13,298 nucleotides of DNA, taken from contig DHJF01000033.1 of the NCBI GenBank assembly GCA_002404195.1, forward strand, positions 1 through 13,298, in the 5' to 3' direction. Positions 1-6,969 of the stretch are shown here, piece after piece. The notes below the pieces were generated by a model. The model was not told the origin of the DNA, made no database searches, and saw only the letters and a program-made list of their open reading frames with translations. The translations under genes and the position numbers were made by a program. The stretch comes from Candidatus Saccharibacteria bacterium UBA4727. Lineage in GTDB: Bacteria; Patescibacteriota; Saccharimonadia; Saccharimonadales; Saccharimonadaceae. The number at the start of each line of letters is the position of its first letter. The stretch's first letter is position 1.

Positions 1-28
1 GCAAAGGTGGTGAGTTAATACGTATTCC

Positions 29-57
29 TTGCGTATTATAGAGGAAAACAGTATAGT
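29..57 (+). promoter_or_regulatory. Probable sigma70-type promoter for the LPxTG protein
   Basis: TTGCGT (29-34) and TATAGT (52-57) are separated by exactly 17 nt, so transcription should begin near 64. This leaves a leader of about 20 nt carrying GAGGG (74-78) as the ribosome binding site 5 nt before the ATG at 84. The 10-bp palindrome AATACGTATT (17-26) and a second CGTATT (32-37) sit just upstream of and over the -35 box and could bind a regulator. The promoter call rests on sequence resemblance only. Confidence 0.55.
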
Positions 58-83
58 AAAAGAAAGTAAACGAGAGGGAAAAT

Positions 84-488
84 ATGGTACGAACAAATGA
101 GGGTGGTTCAGTACTCAGTTTCGCAGTTGTAGGAGCAATTCTTGCTATTTTACTGGTGGGCGGCGTAGCCGTGGTGCGACAGCAGTTTATCAGTAGTCAG
201 AAAGCGGCACCGACGTCGCGAAAAGTGGCTCAACCGAGTGACAATAAAGACAAGACAACAGCTCCGGCCGCGTCAAGCAGCGACCAAACACCGGCAAATA
301 GCGGGCAGGCGCCGTCTGATAGCTCGACGAGTACGCCGGCACCTCAGGCGGCAACTACCCCGGGTAGTTTGCCACACACCGGTCCGGTCGAGACGCTAAC
401 GACGATTGTCGCGCTTGGACTCCTAACGGCTAGTTCGACTGCCTATCTGCGCTCTCGCCGCTATCAGTTGCCAACAACCTCTATCTGA
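84..488 (+). CDS. Small LPxTG sortase-anchored surface protein
   Basis: This is a 134-aa protein of unknown specific role, probably displayed on the cell surface. Residues 10-31 form a hydrophobic signal or signal-anchor helix with no obvious cleavage site. Residues 42-94 are a Ser/Thr/Pro/Ala/Gln-rich linker typical of wall-spanning stalks. LPHTG at 96-100 matches the sortase motif LPxTG, and it is followed by a second hydrophobic stretch (about 103-121) and an RSRR positive tail, the normal order of a cell-wall sorting signal. Seven further residues follow the basic tail, slightly more than usual. The protein has no globular domain between signal and anchor, so it may be a spacer, a pilus-like component, or simply a double membrane anchor if sortase does not cleave it. 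It has its own promoter and SD and stops with TGA. The sortase would have to be encoded outside this window. The gene call is secure; wall anchoring is inferred from the motif. Confidence 0.8.
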   Translation: MVRTNEGGSVLSFAVVGAILAILLVGGVAVVRQQFISSQKAAPTSRKVAQPSDNKDKTTAPAASSSDQTPANSGQAPSDSSTSTPAPQAATTPGSLPHTGPVETLTTIVALGLLTASSTAYLRSRRYQLPTTSI

Positions 489-496
489 GGTACAAT
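468..496 (+). promoter_or_regulatory. Promoter of the S1 ribosomal protein gene
   Basis: TTGCCA (468-473), 17 nt, then TACAAT (491-496) is a near-consensus pair. The -35 lies inside the last codons of the upstream LPxTG gene and the -10 begins 3 nt after its stop. Transcription would start near 503 and leave a leader of about 67 nt. No terminator is visible between the two genes, so read-through from the first promoter is also possible. Confidence 0.6.
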
Positions 497-553
497 AGAA
501 GTAATCTAGGAGCGCTGTATTTAGCGTGCTTCAGAAATATCAATTAAGGAAGG

Positions 554-568
554 AGTCTTACTAAGACT
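554..568 (+). promoter_or_regulatory. Perfect palindrome between SD and start codon of the S1 gene
   Basis: AGTCTTA (554-560), one C (561) and TAAGACT (562-568) form a perfect 7+1+7 inverted repeat. It starts on the last two bases of the SD AAGGAG (550-555) and ends 1 nt before the ATG at 570. In RNA it could fold as a 6-bp stem with a 3-nt loop, or a 5-bp stem with a 5-nt loop. Without folding, the SD-start spacing is 14 nt, longer than normal. Folding would bring the SD close to the start codon, or it could hide part of the SD. The regulatory role is an inference. Confidence 0.5.
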
Positions 569-569
569 T

Positions 570-1646
570 ATGGCACAAGCCGCAATAACAATGGACGATT
601 TGCTCGCTCAAACAGATGAGAGCGTTAAGCAATTAACAGCTGGTGAAGTTATCACCGGAACAGTATTATCACTACGAAAACACGAGGTTCTGATCGACCT
701 CGGTGCTCAAGGTGTGGGTTATGTCCCACGTCGTGAAGTTGGTTTTTCACGCACACTCAAAGAGGGTGACGAAGTAACTGCCAGCGTTGTCGACGCTGAG
801 CTCGACAATGGGTATTCATTGCTTTCACTTCGTAAAGCTGCGAAAGATCGTGGTTGGGACGATGTGGCTGCAAAAATGGACGCCGGCGATATTATCGACG
901 TATCTCCATACGACGCGAACCGCGGTGGTCTCTTGGTTGAATTCGAAGGTGTTCGTGGGTTCCTTCCAGTTTCACAACTGTCAGCTGAGCACTACCCACG
1001 GGTTGGCTCAAGCGACAAAGACGAAATCTTACAGCGCCTGAATAGCCTTGTTGGCCAAACACTCAAGGTTCGTATCCTCGACTGTGACCGCAAAGCTAAC
1101 AAATTGATCTTCTCTGAAAAAGAAGCTATCAAAGACGGCCTGGCAGAACGTTTCGACAAACTAGCAGTTGGCGACAAAGTCACTGGTGTTGTTACTGGTG
1201 TTGTCGACTACGGCGCATTCGTCAACGTTGAAGGTATCGAAGGCTTGGTGCACATCTCAGAAATTAGCTGGGAACGTGTCAACAATCCAAACGACTACGT
1301 CAAGGTTGGTCAAACGATCGAAGCGAAAATCATTTCTATCGATAAGGACCGCCTGAGCCTCAGCATGAAGCAATTGACTCAGGATCCATGGCTCGACGAA
1401 GTCGACCAGTTCAAATCTGGCGACAAAGTTGAAGGTACGGTCACTCGTATCACGCCATTCGGCGCCTTCGTCCAAATCAGCCCAGCTGTTGAAGCTCTGG
1501 TCCACATTTCTGAACTTGGCGACGGCAACGACGTTGATCCAGAAAAGGTATTCACCCTTAACGAACGTAAAGAATTTGTTGTGCTTGATATCGACAAAGA
1601 CAACCGCAAGATTTCACTCAGCCTCGCTGATAAAAAGAAAAAATAA
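570..1646 (+). CDS. rpsA: Ribosomal protein S1 (four S1 domains)
   Basis: This 358-aa protein is built of four S1 (OB-fold) RNA-binding repeats at about residues 24-90, 103-183, 200-268 and 283-352. It ends in a lysine-rich tail. Repeats 3 and 4 are the most canonical: each carries the YGAFV/FGAFV strand followed by LVHISEL-type sequence. The first two are more diverged, as in the ribosome-binding half of bacterial S1. S1 binds mRNA on the 30S subunit and helps it reach the decoding channel. E. coli S1 has six repeats, while four-repeat forms occur in Gram-positives, so this could be an S1-like RNA-binding protein that does not fully replace S1. The start at 570 follows an SD (AAGGAG, 550-555) with an unusually long spacer filled by a palindrome. 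A Met at residue 8 has no SD. The gene lies 49 nt upstream of infB, probably in one transcript. Its codon and base usage match the neighbours. Confidence 0.93.
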   Translation: MAQAAITMDDLLAQTDESVKQLTAGEVITGTVLSLRKHEVLIDLGAQGVGYVPRREVGFSRTLKEGDEVTASVVDAELDNGYSLLSLRKAAKDRGWDDVAAKMDAGDIIDVSPYDANRGGLLVEFEGVRGFLPVSQLSAEHYPRVGSSDKDEILQRLNSLVGQTLKVRILDCDRKANKLIFSEKEAIKDGLAERFDKLAVGDKVTGVVTGVVDYGAFVNVEGIEGLVHISEISWERVNNPNDYVKVGQTIEAKIISIDKDRLSLSMKQLTQDPWLDEVDQFKSGDKVEGTVTRITPFGAFVQISPAVEALVHISELGDGNDVDPEKVFTLNERKEFVVLDIDKDNRKISLSLADKKKK

Positions 1647-1666
1647 ACTCTTTTAAGAGGTAAAGC

Positions 1667-1680
1667 GCCCGGAAACGGGC
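1667..1680 (+). promoter_or_regulatory. GNRA-loop hairpin upstream of the infB ribosome binding site
   Basis: GCCCG (1667-1671), loop GAAA (1672-1675) and CGGGC (1676-1680) make a perfect 5-bp GC stem with a GNRA tetraloop. The SD AAAGGAG (1683-1689) follows 2 nt later, and the infB ATG is at 1696. There is no T-run, so this is not an intrinsic terminator. It may stabilise or process the S1-infB mRNA, or affect infB translation. A weaker CTCTT/AAGAG repeat (1648-1659) precedes it. Confidence 0.5.
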
Positions 1681-1695
1681 AGAAAGGAGCTTTCA

Positions 1696-3471
1696 ATGAG
1701 CCCAGAAAAAGTACTTGTTGTCGCTGACTCAATTACTGTTGGCGAATTGGCTGAGACGCTCAATCTGCCCGTTACCACCTTGGTAGGTGAGCTGTTCAAA
1801 AACGGCATCGTCGCAACCATTAACCAACGAATTGATTTTGAGACCGCTACTATTATTGTTGAAGAGCTCGGTCTCGACGTAGAATTACAAAAAAAAGAAG
1901 CGCGCACCGTCAGTGAACACAAAGTTCACCAGCTGTCTGACCACGCAGTGGATCGTCCACCGATTGTGGCGGTCATGGGGCATGTTGACCACGGTAAAAC
2001 CAGTCTACTGGATGCAATCTTAAAGACGCATGCTGCCGACGGTGAAGCCGGTGGTATTACCCAGCACATCAGCGCCTACCAAACGGTCCGCAAAGACCGT
2101 TCAATTACACTGCTTGATACACCTGGTCACGAAGCCTTTGCGGCGCTGCGTCAACACGGTGCGACGCTGACCGATGTAGTGATTATTGTGGTTGCGGCCG
2201 ATGACGGCGTGAAGCCACAGACAATTGAAGCGATTCGCTTTGCGAAATCAGCCAATGCAAAAATCGTAGTCGCCATCAATAAGATGGACAAAGAAGCTGC
2301 TAATCCTGGACTTGTTAAAGGTCAACTAGCCGAACATGGTGTTATCTCTGACGATAAAACGTGGGGTGGTGATGTTCCAATGGTTGAAGTCAGTGCTAAA
2401 ACTGGCCTGAATGTTGATACTTTGCTTGATACGGTCCTTTTGGTGGCCGACATCGAAGAACTGAAGGCTGATGTTGACGTGCCGGCTGAAGGTCTTGTGA
2501 TTGAATCACACATGGAAACCGGGCGTGGTTCAGTCGTCGGCTTGCTTGTTGAGCAAGGCGAACTAAAGCCAGGCCATTTCTTGGTCGCTGGTACGGCGTA
2601 TGGCAAAGTCCGCACCTTACTTGATTTTGCAGGAAAGACGCTGAAGAGTGCCGGTCCATCAACTCCTGTTACTGTGACTGGTTTTAAAGAGCTGCCACAG
2701 TTTGGTGATGTCTTTTCGATCGTAAAGAACGAAAAAGATGCTCGCCACGCCGTCGCTATTGCGAAGGTAGAGCGTGAAAAAAACGCCGCTAGTACGAATG
2801 TGACCGGTGCTGACATCCTAAAGATGATGAATCAGCAGCACGAATCACAGGCGCTCAATGTCATCATCAAAGCTGACGTCCAGGGGTCACTGACCTCTGT
2901 AATGGACAGTCTTCGTCTTGTCGATACAGGTGGCGAAATTAATCTCCATATCATCGCGAGTGGTGTCGGTAATATCTCTGAAAACGATATTCGTATGGCC
3001 GCTGACGTGAACACGATTATCTATGGCTTTAACGTCATGTTGCCACCAGCGGTCAAGCGCCTCGCCATGCGCGATAAAGCGCAGGTTCGTATTTACAAAG
3101 TGATCTACGAACTCCTCGATGACGCTCGCAGTTCAATGGAAGCGATGCTCGCCCCAGAAGTAGTCGAGACTGAAATTGGTACCCTGACGATTAAGGGTGT
3201 CTTCCGTACGATGAAAGACGAAATCATCGCCGGTGGTGAAGTCACCAGCGGTAAGATTGTGTCTGATGTTCTGGTACGTGTCAAGCGTGGCAAAGAAATA
3301 CTTGGTGAAGTCGAAGTTACCAAGGTGCAGCGCCAACAGCAAGAAGCAAAAGAGGTCTTTGAAGGCGAAATGTGTGGTCTGAGCCTCAAGACAACCAAGA
3401 AATTGTTGCTTGAAGAAGGCGACAAACTCGAGTTCTTTACTCGTGAATTGGTGAAGCGCACGCTCAAGTAA
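1696..3471 (+). CDS. infB: Translation initiation factor IF-2
   Basis: IF-2 is the GTPase that places formyl-Met-tRNA on the 30S subunit and promotes subunit joining. All G motifs are present: G1 GHVDHGKT (95-102), G2 GGITQHI (119-125), G3 DTPGHEAF (141-148), G4 NKMD (195-198) and G5 SAK (233-235). Before them, residues 1-62 form a single short IF2_N-like domain. After them come domain II (about 265-345), domain III beginning at the characteristic KADVQGS (393-399), and the tRNA-binding C-terminal barrel (about 495-591). At 591 aa it lacks the long N-terminal extension of E. coli IF-2 (890 aa), as is common in reduced genomes. The SD AAAGGAG lies 6 nt before the ATG. It sits behind the S1 gene, not the more usual nusA, and a strong terminator follows. 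Together with fmt and def in this window it makes a cluster of initiation functions. Confidence 0.98.
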   Translation: MSPEKVLVVADSITVGELAETLNLPVTTLVGELFKNGIVATINQRIDFETATIIVEELGLDVELQKKEARTVSEHKVHQLSDHAVDRPPIVAVMGHVDHGKTSLLDAILKTHAADGEAGGITQHISAYQTVRKDRSITLLDTPGHEAFAALRQHGATLTDVVIIVVAADDGVKPQTIEAIRFAKSANAKIVVAINKMDKEAANPGLVKGQLAEHGVISDDKTWGGDVPMVEVSAKTGLNVDTLLDTVLLVADIEELKADVDVPAEGLVIESHMETGRGSVVGLLVEQGELKPGHFLVAGTAYGKVRTLLDFAGKTLKSAGPSTPVTVTGFKELPQFGDVFSIVKNEKDARHAVAIAKVEREKNAASTNVTGADILKMMNQQHESQALNVIIKADVQGSLTSVMDSLRLVDTGGEINLHIIASGVGNISENDIRMAADVNTIIYGFNVMLPPAVKRLAMRDKAQVRIYKVIYELLDDARSSMEAMLAPEVVETEIGTLTIKGVFRTMKDEIIAGGEVTSGKIVSDVLVRVKRGKEILGEVEVTKVQRQQQEAKEVFEGEMCGLSLKTTKKLLLEEGDKLEFFTRELVKRTLK

Positions 3472-3486
3472 CCATCAGCGTGTTGT

Positions 3487-3522
3487 AAAAAAGCAAGTAC
3501 AGTATATAGTACTTGCTTTTTT
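3487..3522 (+). terminator. Strong intrinsic terminator after infB (potentially bidirectional)
   Basis: The left arm A6-GCAAGTAC (3487-3500) and right arm GTACTTGC-T6 (3509-3522) are perfectly complementary over 14 bp around the 8-nt loop 3501-3508. A GC-containing core flanked by an A-run on the left and a T-run on the right is a standard intrinsic terminator and would work on both strands. It closes the S1-infB unit 15 nt after the infB stop. Confidence 0.9.
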
Positions 3523-3541
3523 GTTATATTTATGCTAATAT
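3513..3541 (+). promoter_or_regulatory. Promoter of the 675-aa protein gene, overlapping the terminator
   Basis: TTGCTT (3513-3518), 17 nt, then TAATAT (3536-3541), with TGC just before the -10 (3533-3535) as an extended -10 element. The -35 box lies inside the right arm of the infB terminator. The expected start is near 3548, giving a leader of about 29 nt with only a weak SD (AAGG, 3561-3564) before the ATG at 3577. Confidence 0.6.
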
Positions 3542-3576
3542 AGAACTATAAAGTAAGCATAAGGTCCACCACAACG

Positions 3577-5604
3577 ATGTCAACGAGAAGCACTGAATTC
3601 GGACGAACGAACGACAATACCAACGAGGGTAATGAGTTGCGCGTGGGTGACGCCCAATTTGGAGCAAAACGTTCTCCTGTACGGTTGATGGATCTCATAA
3701 CGCCCGAAGAGCTGGAGCGACTCCTTACTTTCTCTCCACTACCGCCGCCAATTGCCGAGCAAGCATTACCTGCCGCTAACAGTGATCAAGGGGAGTCCTC
3801 TGATGCCGATACGTCCTCAAAACCCCACAAGCCCAGGAATAGGAAAGCACGCGCACAGGCAGCCGAACGAAAAAAAAGACTAGAGTCAGATAGTGCGCCT
3901 AAGAAGAGCACACCGCGGCTTCGTGATGTGACTGGTGTCAAAGATACCCCTAAAGTTAGCGCCGATATCGACCGAACGGGTTATGATGACGATAGTAGTG
4001 TTCAACCTGAGGGTGATATTCTTTCTGGAGCGCAAGATAACCGCGATACGACCAACACGGCCGACGAGGCTCAGGCGCATCGGGAACCTAAGCATCGGGT
4101 GACACCACCGCATACTACCGACTCGCCTTCAGGTGCAACTCCTACTGACACGGAACAAGTGACACCACCGAAGGGTACTTATAGTGCACCTTGCGCTCAA
4201 GACCAGGCAATTAGTTCAGCGACACCTCCTGTAGTTCAGCCCCACGTGGCTACTTCCGTCGACACCACGCCTGTTACGCACGATGACGGCGCAAGGCGAG
4301 ATGATGCTTATAATGTTACATACGGCAGCGATGAGTATCTTGGCCCGATGAATAAAGGGATGCCAACTCGAAGTCAAAGCAGGCAGGTACGCGAGCTTGT
4401 CGCGTCGGGTGCCTATGAAGCTGCGCGTAATCTCTATTATGCGGCCGACGGGGAGTTGGCGGGTAAAGTCGCTCGCCGTCTAAAGTTGGGCATGTTTGCA
4501 TCTAAAAAGACGCGTGAAGCAGCCTCCGCTGAAGTGGAGGCTGCACGCCCTGAATATGAGCGCATGGCAGAAACCTTTGATACTATTCAGATCGAGAAAT
4601 GGAAGCTGAATAACCCAGCAATCAGCGACGAAGAAATTAATCACAAACTTGCTAAATACCACGAGGCAAAGTTACGTTTGCAAGGCCTACGTGCGCAGAA
4701 TGAGATTCTTACTGCGCCCGGTAAGTTTGGTAAACTAAGTGAACTTAATAATAAAGCAACCGAGTGGTTCGCTGGCTTATCGCGTAAGCAAAAAATCATC
4801 GTAGGAATTGGCAGTGTCGTTATTGGCGCCGGAGCTGGCCTTGCCGTTGCGGCGGCGGGCACTATCCTTGGCGGTGGCGCCGGCGTTTTGGGCGCTGGTT
4901 TATTGGCTGGTGCGAAGGTGTACAAAACGACAACCCAAGGCCGAGCCGGACTCCACCGCAATACTACTGAGGTTAATAAAGCTGATTTTAAAAATGCCGA
5001 CGGTTCGTATAAGTCAATTGACGACCTACGCGCGCAGTCATCAACGAGCTTTAAAAAAGGCCTCGATCAACGAGTTGAGCGAGCAGATAAAGTCAATAAA
5101 AAGGCGAAATGGATGACGATTGCCTCTGCGGCGCTACTTGGTGCTGGTGTTGCTGGCCATATCGATGCTGTACACGATGTTTATAAAGCGGTTGAGGGTA
5201 ACATAGCTGATTATTTTGGTATGACCGACCACCACGATATACTTCCATCAGGCGGTGGTCAGGGCGGTGGCTCGGATGCGAACCACGTTGATAGGCTTGG
5301 TTCGGGTGATGTCTATCAGCGCCCTTCAATCGATGTCGCTCCGTCTGCGCCAAGCGCAGTCGAAGTAGCGCATGCTGAATTTCTTAACTCTCCGGCGAAT
5401 ACTATTCCATACGGCGGTGGCGGCGAGGCCTTTATGTCGGCCCACGGTATTAACCCAAGTGTTTGGTATAACAACCAAGCCGAGTTCTTGGCGAAGTTTC
5501 CAGGCGAAGCGTATCAAATGTCAGATGGTAATGTTGGGTTTGCAAAACCTGGCGGCCTCAGTAAAGTAGCCGTTGAATTCTGGGCAGCTAAAGCTGGTAG
5601 GTAG
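3577..5604 (+). CDS. Large low-complexity protein with glycine-rich membrane segments, function unknown
   Basis: I do not recognise this 675-aa protein. Residues 1-260 are mostly disordered: charged, rich in Pro/Thr/Asp/Ser, with a basic patch at about 84-112 and two copies of VTPP (175-178, 195-198). Residues about 262-380 are predicted helical and charged, possibly coiled coil, with an Ala/Glu/Arg-rich stretch at 313-325. Residues 406-447 are a strongly hydrophobic glycine-rich block with GxGxG spacing, probably two packed membrane helices of glycine-zipper type. A third hydrophobic segment lies at 513-527. A Gly-rich linker (558-566) leads to a compact C-terminal region (about 595-675) rich in aromatic and Gly residues. 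There is no N-terminal signal peptide, so the disordered region is probably cytoplasmic unless secreted by another route. The gene has its own promoter, and a short gene follows. Base composition resembles the neighbours. Membrane association is well supported; the role is open. Confidence 0.8.
   Translation: MSTRSTEFGRTNDNTNEGNELRVGDAQFGAKRSPVRLMDLITPEELERLLTFSPLPPPIAEQALPAANSDQGESSDADTSSKPHKPRNRKARAQAAERKKRLESDSAPKKSTPRLRDVTGVKDTPKVSADIDRTGYDDDSSVQPEGDILSGAQDNRDTTNTADEAQAHREPKHRVTPPHTTDSPSGATPTDTEQVTPPKGTYSAPCAQDQAISSATPPVVQPHVATSVDTTPVTHDDGARRDDAYNVTYGSDEYLGPMNKGMPTRSQSRQVRELVASGAYEAARNLYYAADGELAGKVARRLKLGMFASKKTREAASAEVEAARPEYERMAETFDTIQIEKWKLNNPAISDEEINHKLAKYHEAKLRLQGLRAQNEILTAPGKFGKLSELNNKATEWFAGLSRKQKIIVGIGSVVIGAGAGLAVAAAGTILGGGAGVLGAGLLAGAKVYKTTTQGRAGLHRNTTEVNKADFKNADGSYKSIDDLRAQSSTSFKKGLDQRVERADKVNKKAKWMTIASAALLGAGVAGHIDAVHDVYKAVEGNIADYFGMTDHHDILPSGGGQGGGSDANHVDRLGSGDVYQRPSIDVAPSAPSAVEVAHAEFLNSPANTIPYGGGGEAFMSAHGINPSVWYNNQAEFLAKFPGEAYQMSDGNVGFAKPGGLSKVAVEFWAAKAGR
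4519..4544 (+). repeat. Perfect 9-bp inverted repeat inside the 675-aa protein gene
   Basis: GCAGCCTCC (4519-4527) and GGAGGCTGC (4536-4544) are exact reverse complements around an 8-nt loop (4528-4535). They lie in the stretch coding the Ala/Glu-rich helix at residues 315-323. No T-run follows, so this is not a terminator. It may be a by-product of the repeated Glu-Ala-Ala coding. Confidence 0.7.
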
Positions 5605-5630
5605 AAAATGCCGAGCCGCTACGTTATACT
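5602..5630 (+). promoter_or_regulatory. Possible promoter of the DUF5663-like gene
   Basis: TATACT (5625-5630) is a good -10. TAGAAA (5602-5607), 17 nt upstream, matches the -35 consensus at 4 of 6 bases and overlaps the stop codon of the preceding gene. Expected start is near 5637. The leader then carries AAGGAAGG (5641-5648), a strong SD 8 nt before the ATG at 5657. Read-through from the upstream gene is also possible, as no terminator is seen. Confidence 0.45.
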
Positions 5631-5656
5631 AAAGGAAAATAAGGAAGGTAAAAGTA

Positions 5657-6094
5657 ATGTTTCAATTAGACGATAAATTTTTACAAGACCTCGGGCTTGA
5701 CCAATTGCCACCCGAACAAAAGCAGGCTTTTCTTGAGCATATTTATAGCGAGTTAGAGCTACGTGTCGGGACGCGTTTGTCTGATGGCCTCAGTGATGAG
5801 CAAATGACTGAATTTGAATCATTTGTCGACCGCGATAATGAGAAAGTTCGTGCCTGGATAGCAGCGCATACGCCTGATTACCAGAATGATCCAAGCTATA
5901 CCCAGATGCAGGCCGGCGCACCGCAAGGTACTGAAGAGCTAAGTATTCTCGCTGAGTATGCCTCGCTCAAGTGGCTGAGCGTTAATCGACCTGACTATCG
6001 TCAGGTAGTCGCGCAGGTACTTGAAGAGCTGAAGAAAGAGATTGCGGGCAACCGTGACGCAATCGTCGGTCCAACTGATCAGGCGGCGGCATAG
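5657..6094 (+). CDS. Small acidic helical protein, DUF5663-like
   Basis: This 145-aa protein appears soluble and mostly helical, with no signal peptide or membrane segment. Residues 1-65 have the pattern of the Patescibacteria-associated DUF5663 family: a short N-terminal Leu-Gly-Leu-containing helix, a helix ending in a Leu/Glu/Arg-rich stretch (about 24-40), then a Leu-Ser-Asp-Glu-Gln turn starting the next helix, and a Phe-rich segment. The family assignment is from memory of the pattern and is moderate. The rest holds a Trp-containing helix (about 64-70), a linker, and a charged C-terminal helix (about 100-135). No catalytic motif is visible. It follows the 675-aa membrane protein by 52 nt, with its own likely promoter and a good SD. 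Its last 16 nt overlap the end of the convergent fmt gene. Function is unknown. Confidence 0.75.
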   Translation: MFQLDDKFLQDLGLDQLPPEQKQAFLEHIYSELELRVGTRLSDGLSDEQMTEFESFVDRDNEKVRAWIAAHTPDYQNDPSYTQMQAGAPQGTEELSILAEYASLKWLSVNRPDYRQVVAQVLEELKKEIAGNRDAIVGPTDQAAA

Positions 6095-6969
6095 CCGCGT
6101 AAAAACGCCTCGGCCGTCATGTGGCGGCCACTCGGAGCGATCAGCTCATCAATTGCAAGGTAAGCACCGTCTCGGCATGTAACGTCGAGCGGTGTTTTTT
6201 GTTGTTCACTGACATGGGCTTTGGTGATAATCAACGTATGTTCGCCAAACCGCACCTTCGTTTTTGGAAAGTGAAGGTAGGCGCGGACATGACGTTCGGC
6301 CTCATCGGCGGTTTGCGCTTGAGGGTCGAGCAAGCTATCTTGTTTTTGTAATAGTTGGCAGTAGCTGGCGACGGCTTCGTCTTGTGGTGTTGCCTGGAGG
6401 CTGCCATCGATAATAGCTGGTAGCGTTTCAAGGAGCAGGTTAGTGCCGACGTCGGCGAGGGCATGATATAATTCCGGGCGTGTTTCATTGCCGGTGAGCG
6501 GGTGTATCTTAGCAGTGTAGACGGCCCCGGCGTCCATAGCAGCAGCCAGCTGCATGATGGAGACGCCTGTTTGGGTGTCGCCATGTAAAATGGCTGATTC
6601 AATTGGTGATGGTCCACGATAGGTTGGTAATAGTGACGGGTGGACGTTGATAATACCGGGGCTAAAAAGATCAATAATCGACTGCGGGATAATTTTGCCG
6701 TAGCTCACCAGGACGCCAGTGACTGGCTGCAATGCTTGAACCTTTTCGGCAATATCGGTCAGTTTTGCGGGCTGCCAAACGGGGATATTGTGGCGCGTCG
6801 CGAGGACCTTTACGCTCGGGGGCGTGAGCGTCTGACCGCGGCCTTTTTTGCTATCGGGCTTGGTGACGACGGCTACGATAGTATAGCCGGCTTCGATCAA
6901 GCCAGTAAGGGCGGTGAGGCTAAAATCCTCAGTCCCAAAGAAGATGATTTTTGGCGATGTGTTCGTCAT
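6079..6969 (-). CDS. fmt: Methionyl-tRNA formyltransferase
   Basis: Fmt transfers a formyl group from 10-formyltetrahydrofolate to Met-tRNA(fMet) to make the initiator tRNA recognised by IF-2. At 296 aa it is slightly shorter than E. coli Fmt (315). The N-terminal catalytic fold begins with IIFFGTEDF (8-16). The catalytic Asn-His pair is N108 and H110 in NVHPSLLP (108-115), followed by YRGPSPIE, and the catalytic Asp is D146 in the AAAMDAGA segment. The C-terminal OB-type domain covers about residues 205-296 and includes the RAYLHFPKTK segment. The ATG at 6969 lies inside the 3' end of def (41-nt overlap) with only a weak GAG upstream, so translation is probably coupled to def. Its 3' end overlaps the convergent 145-aa gene by 16 nt. 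Nothing suggests inactivation. Confidence 0.97.
   Translation of the reverse strand: MTNTSPKIIFFGTEDFSLTALTGLIEAGYTIVAVVTKPDSKKGRGQTLTPPSVKVLATRHNIPVWQPAKLTDIAEKVQALQPVTGVLVSYGKIIPQSIIDLFSPGIINVHPSLLPTYRGPSPIESAILHGDTQTGVSIMQLAAAMDAGAVYTAKIHPLTGNETRPELYHALADVGTNLLLETLPAIIDGSLQATPQDEAVASYCQLLQKQDSLLDPQAQTADEAERHVRAYLHFPKTKVRFGEHTLIITKAHVSEQQKTPLDVTCRDGAYLAIDELIAPSGRHMTAEAFLRGYAAA

Noticed and set aside
2322..2816. A 164-codon minus-strand frame inside infB
   Set aside because: Antisense to the conserved IF-2 coding sequence, with Ser/Thr/Pro-rich nonsense composition.
4099..4170. A 12-base direct repeat GTGACACCACCG (4099-4110 and 4159-4170)
   Set aside because: Two copies coding Val-Thr-Pro-Pro in a low-complexity linker. 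No further copies or array were seen, so it is ordinary linker duplication.
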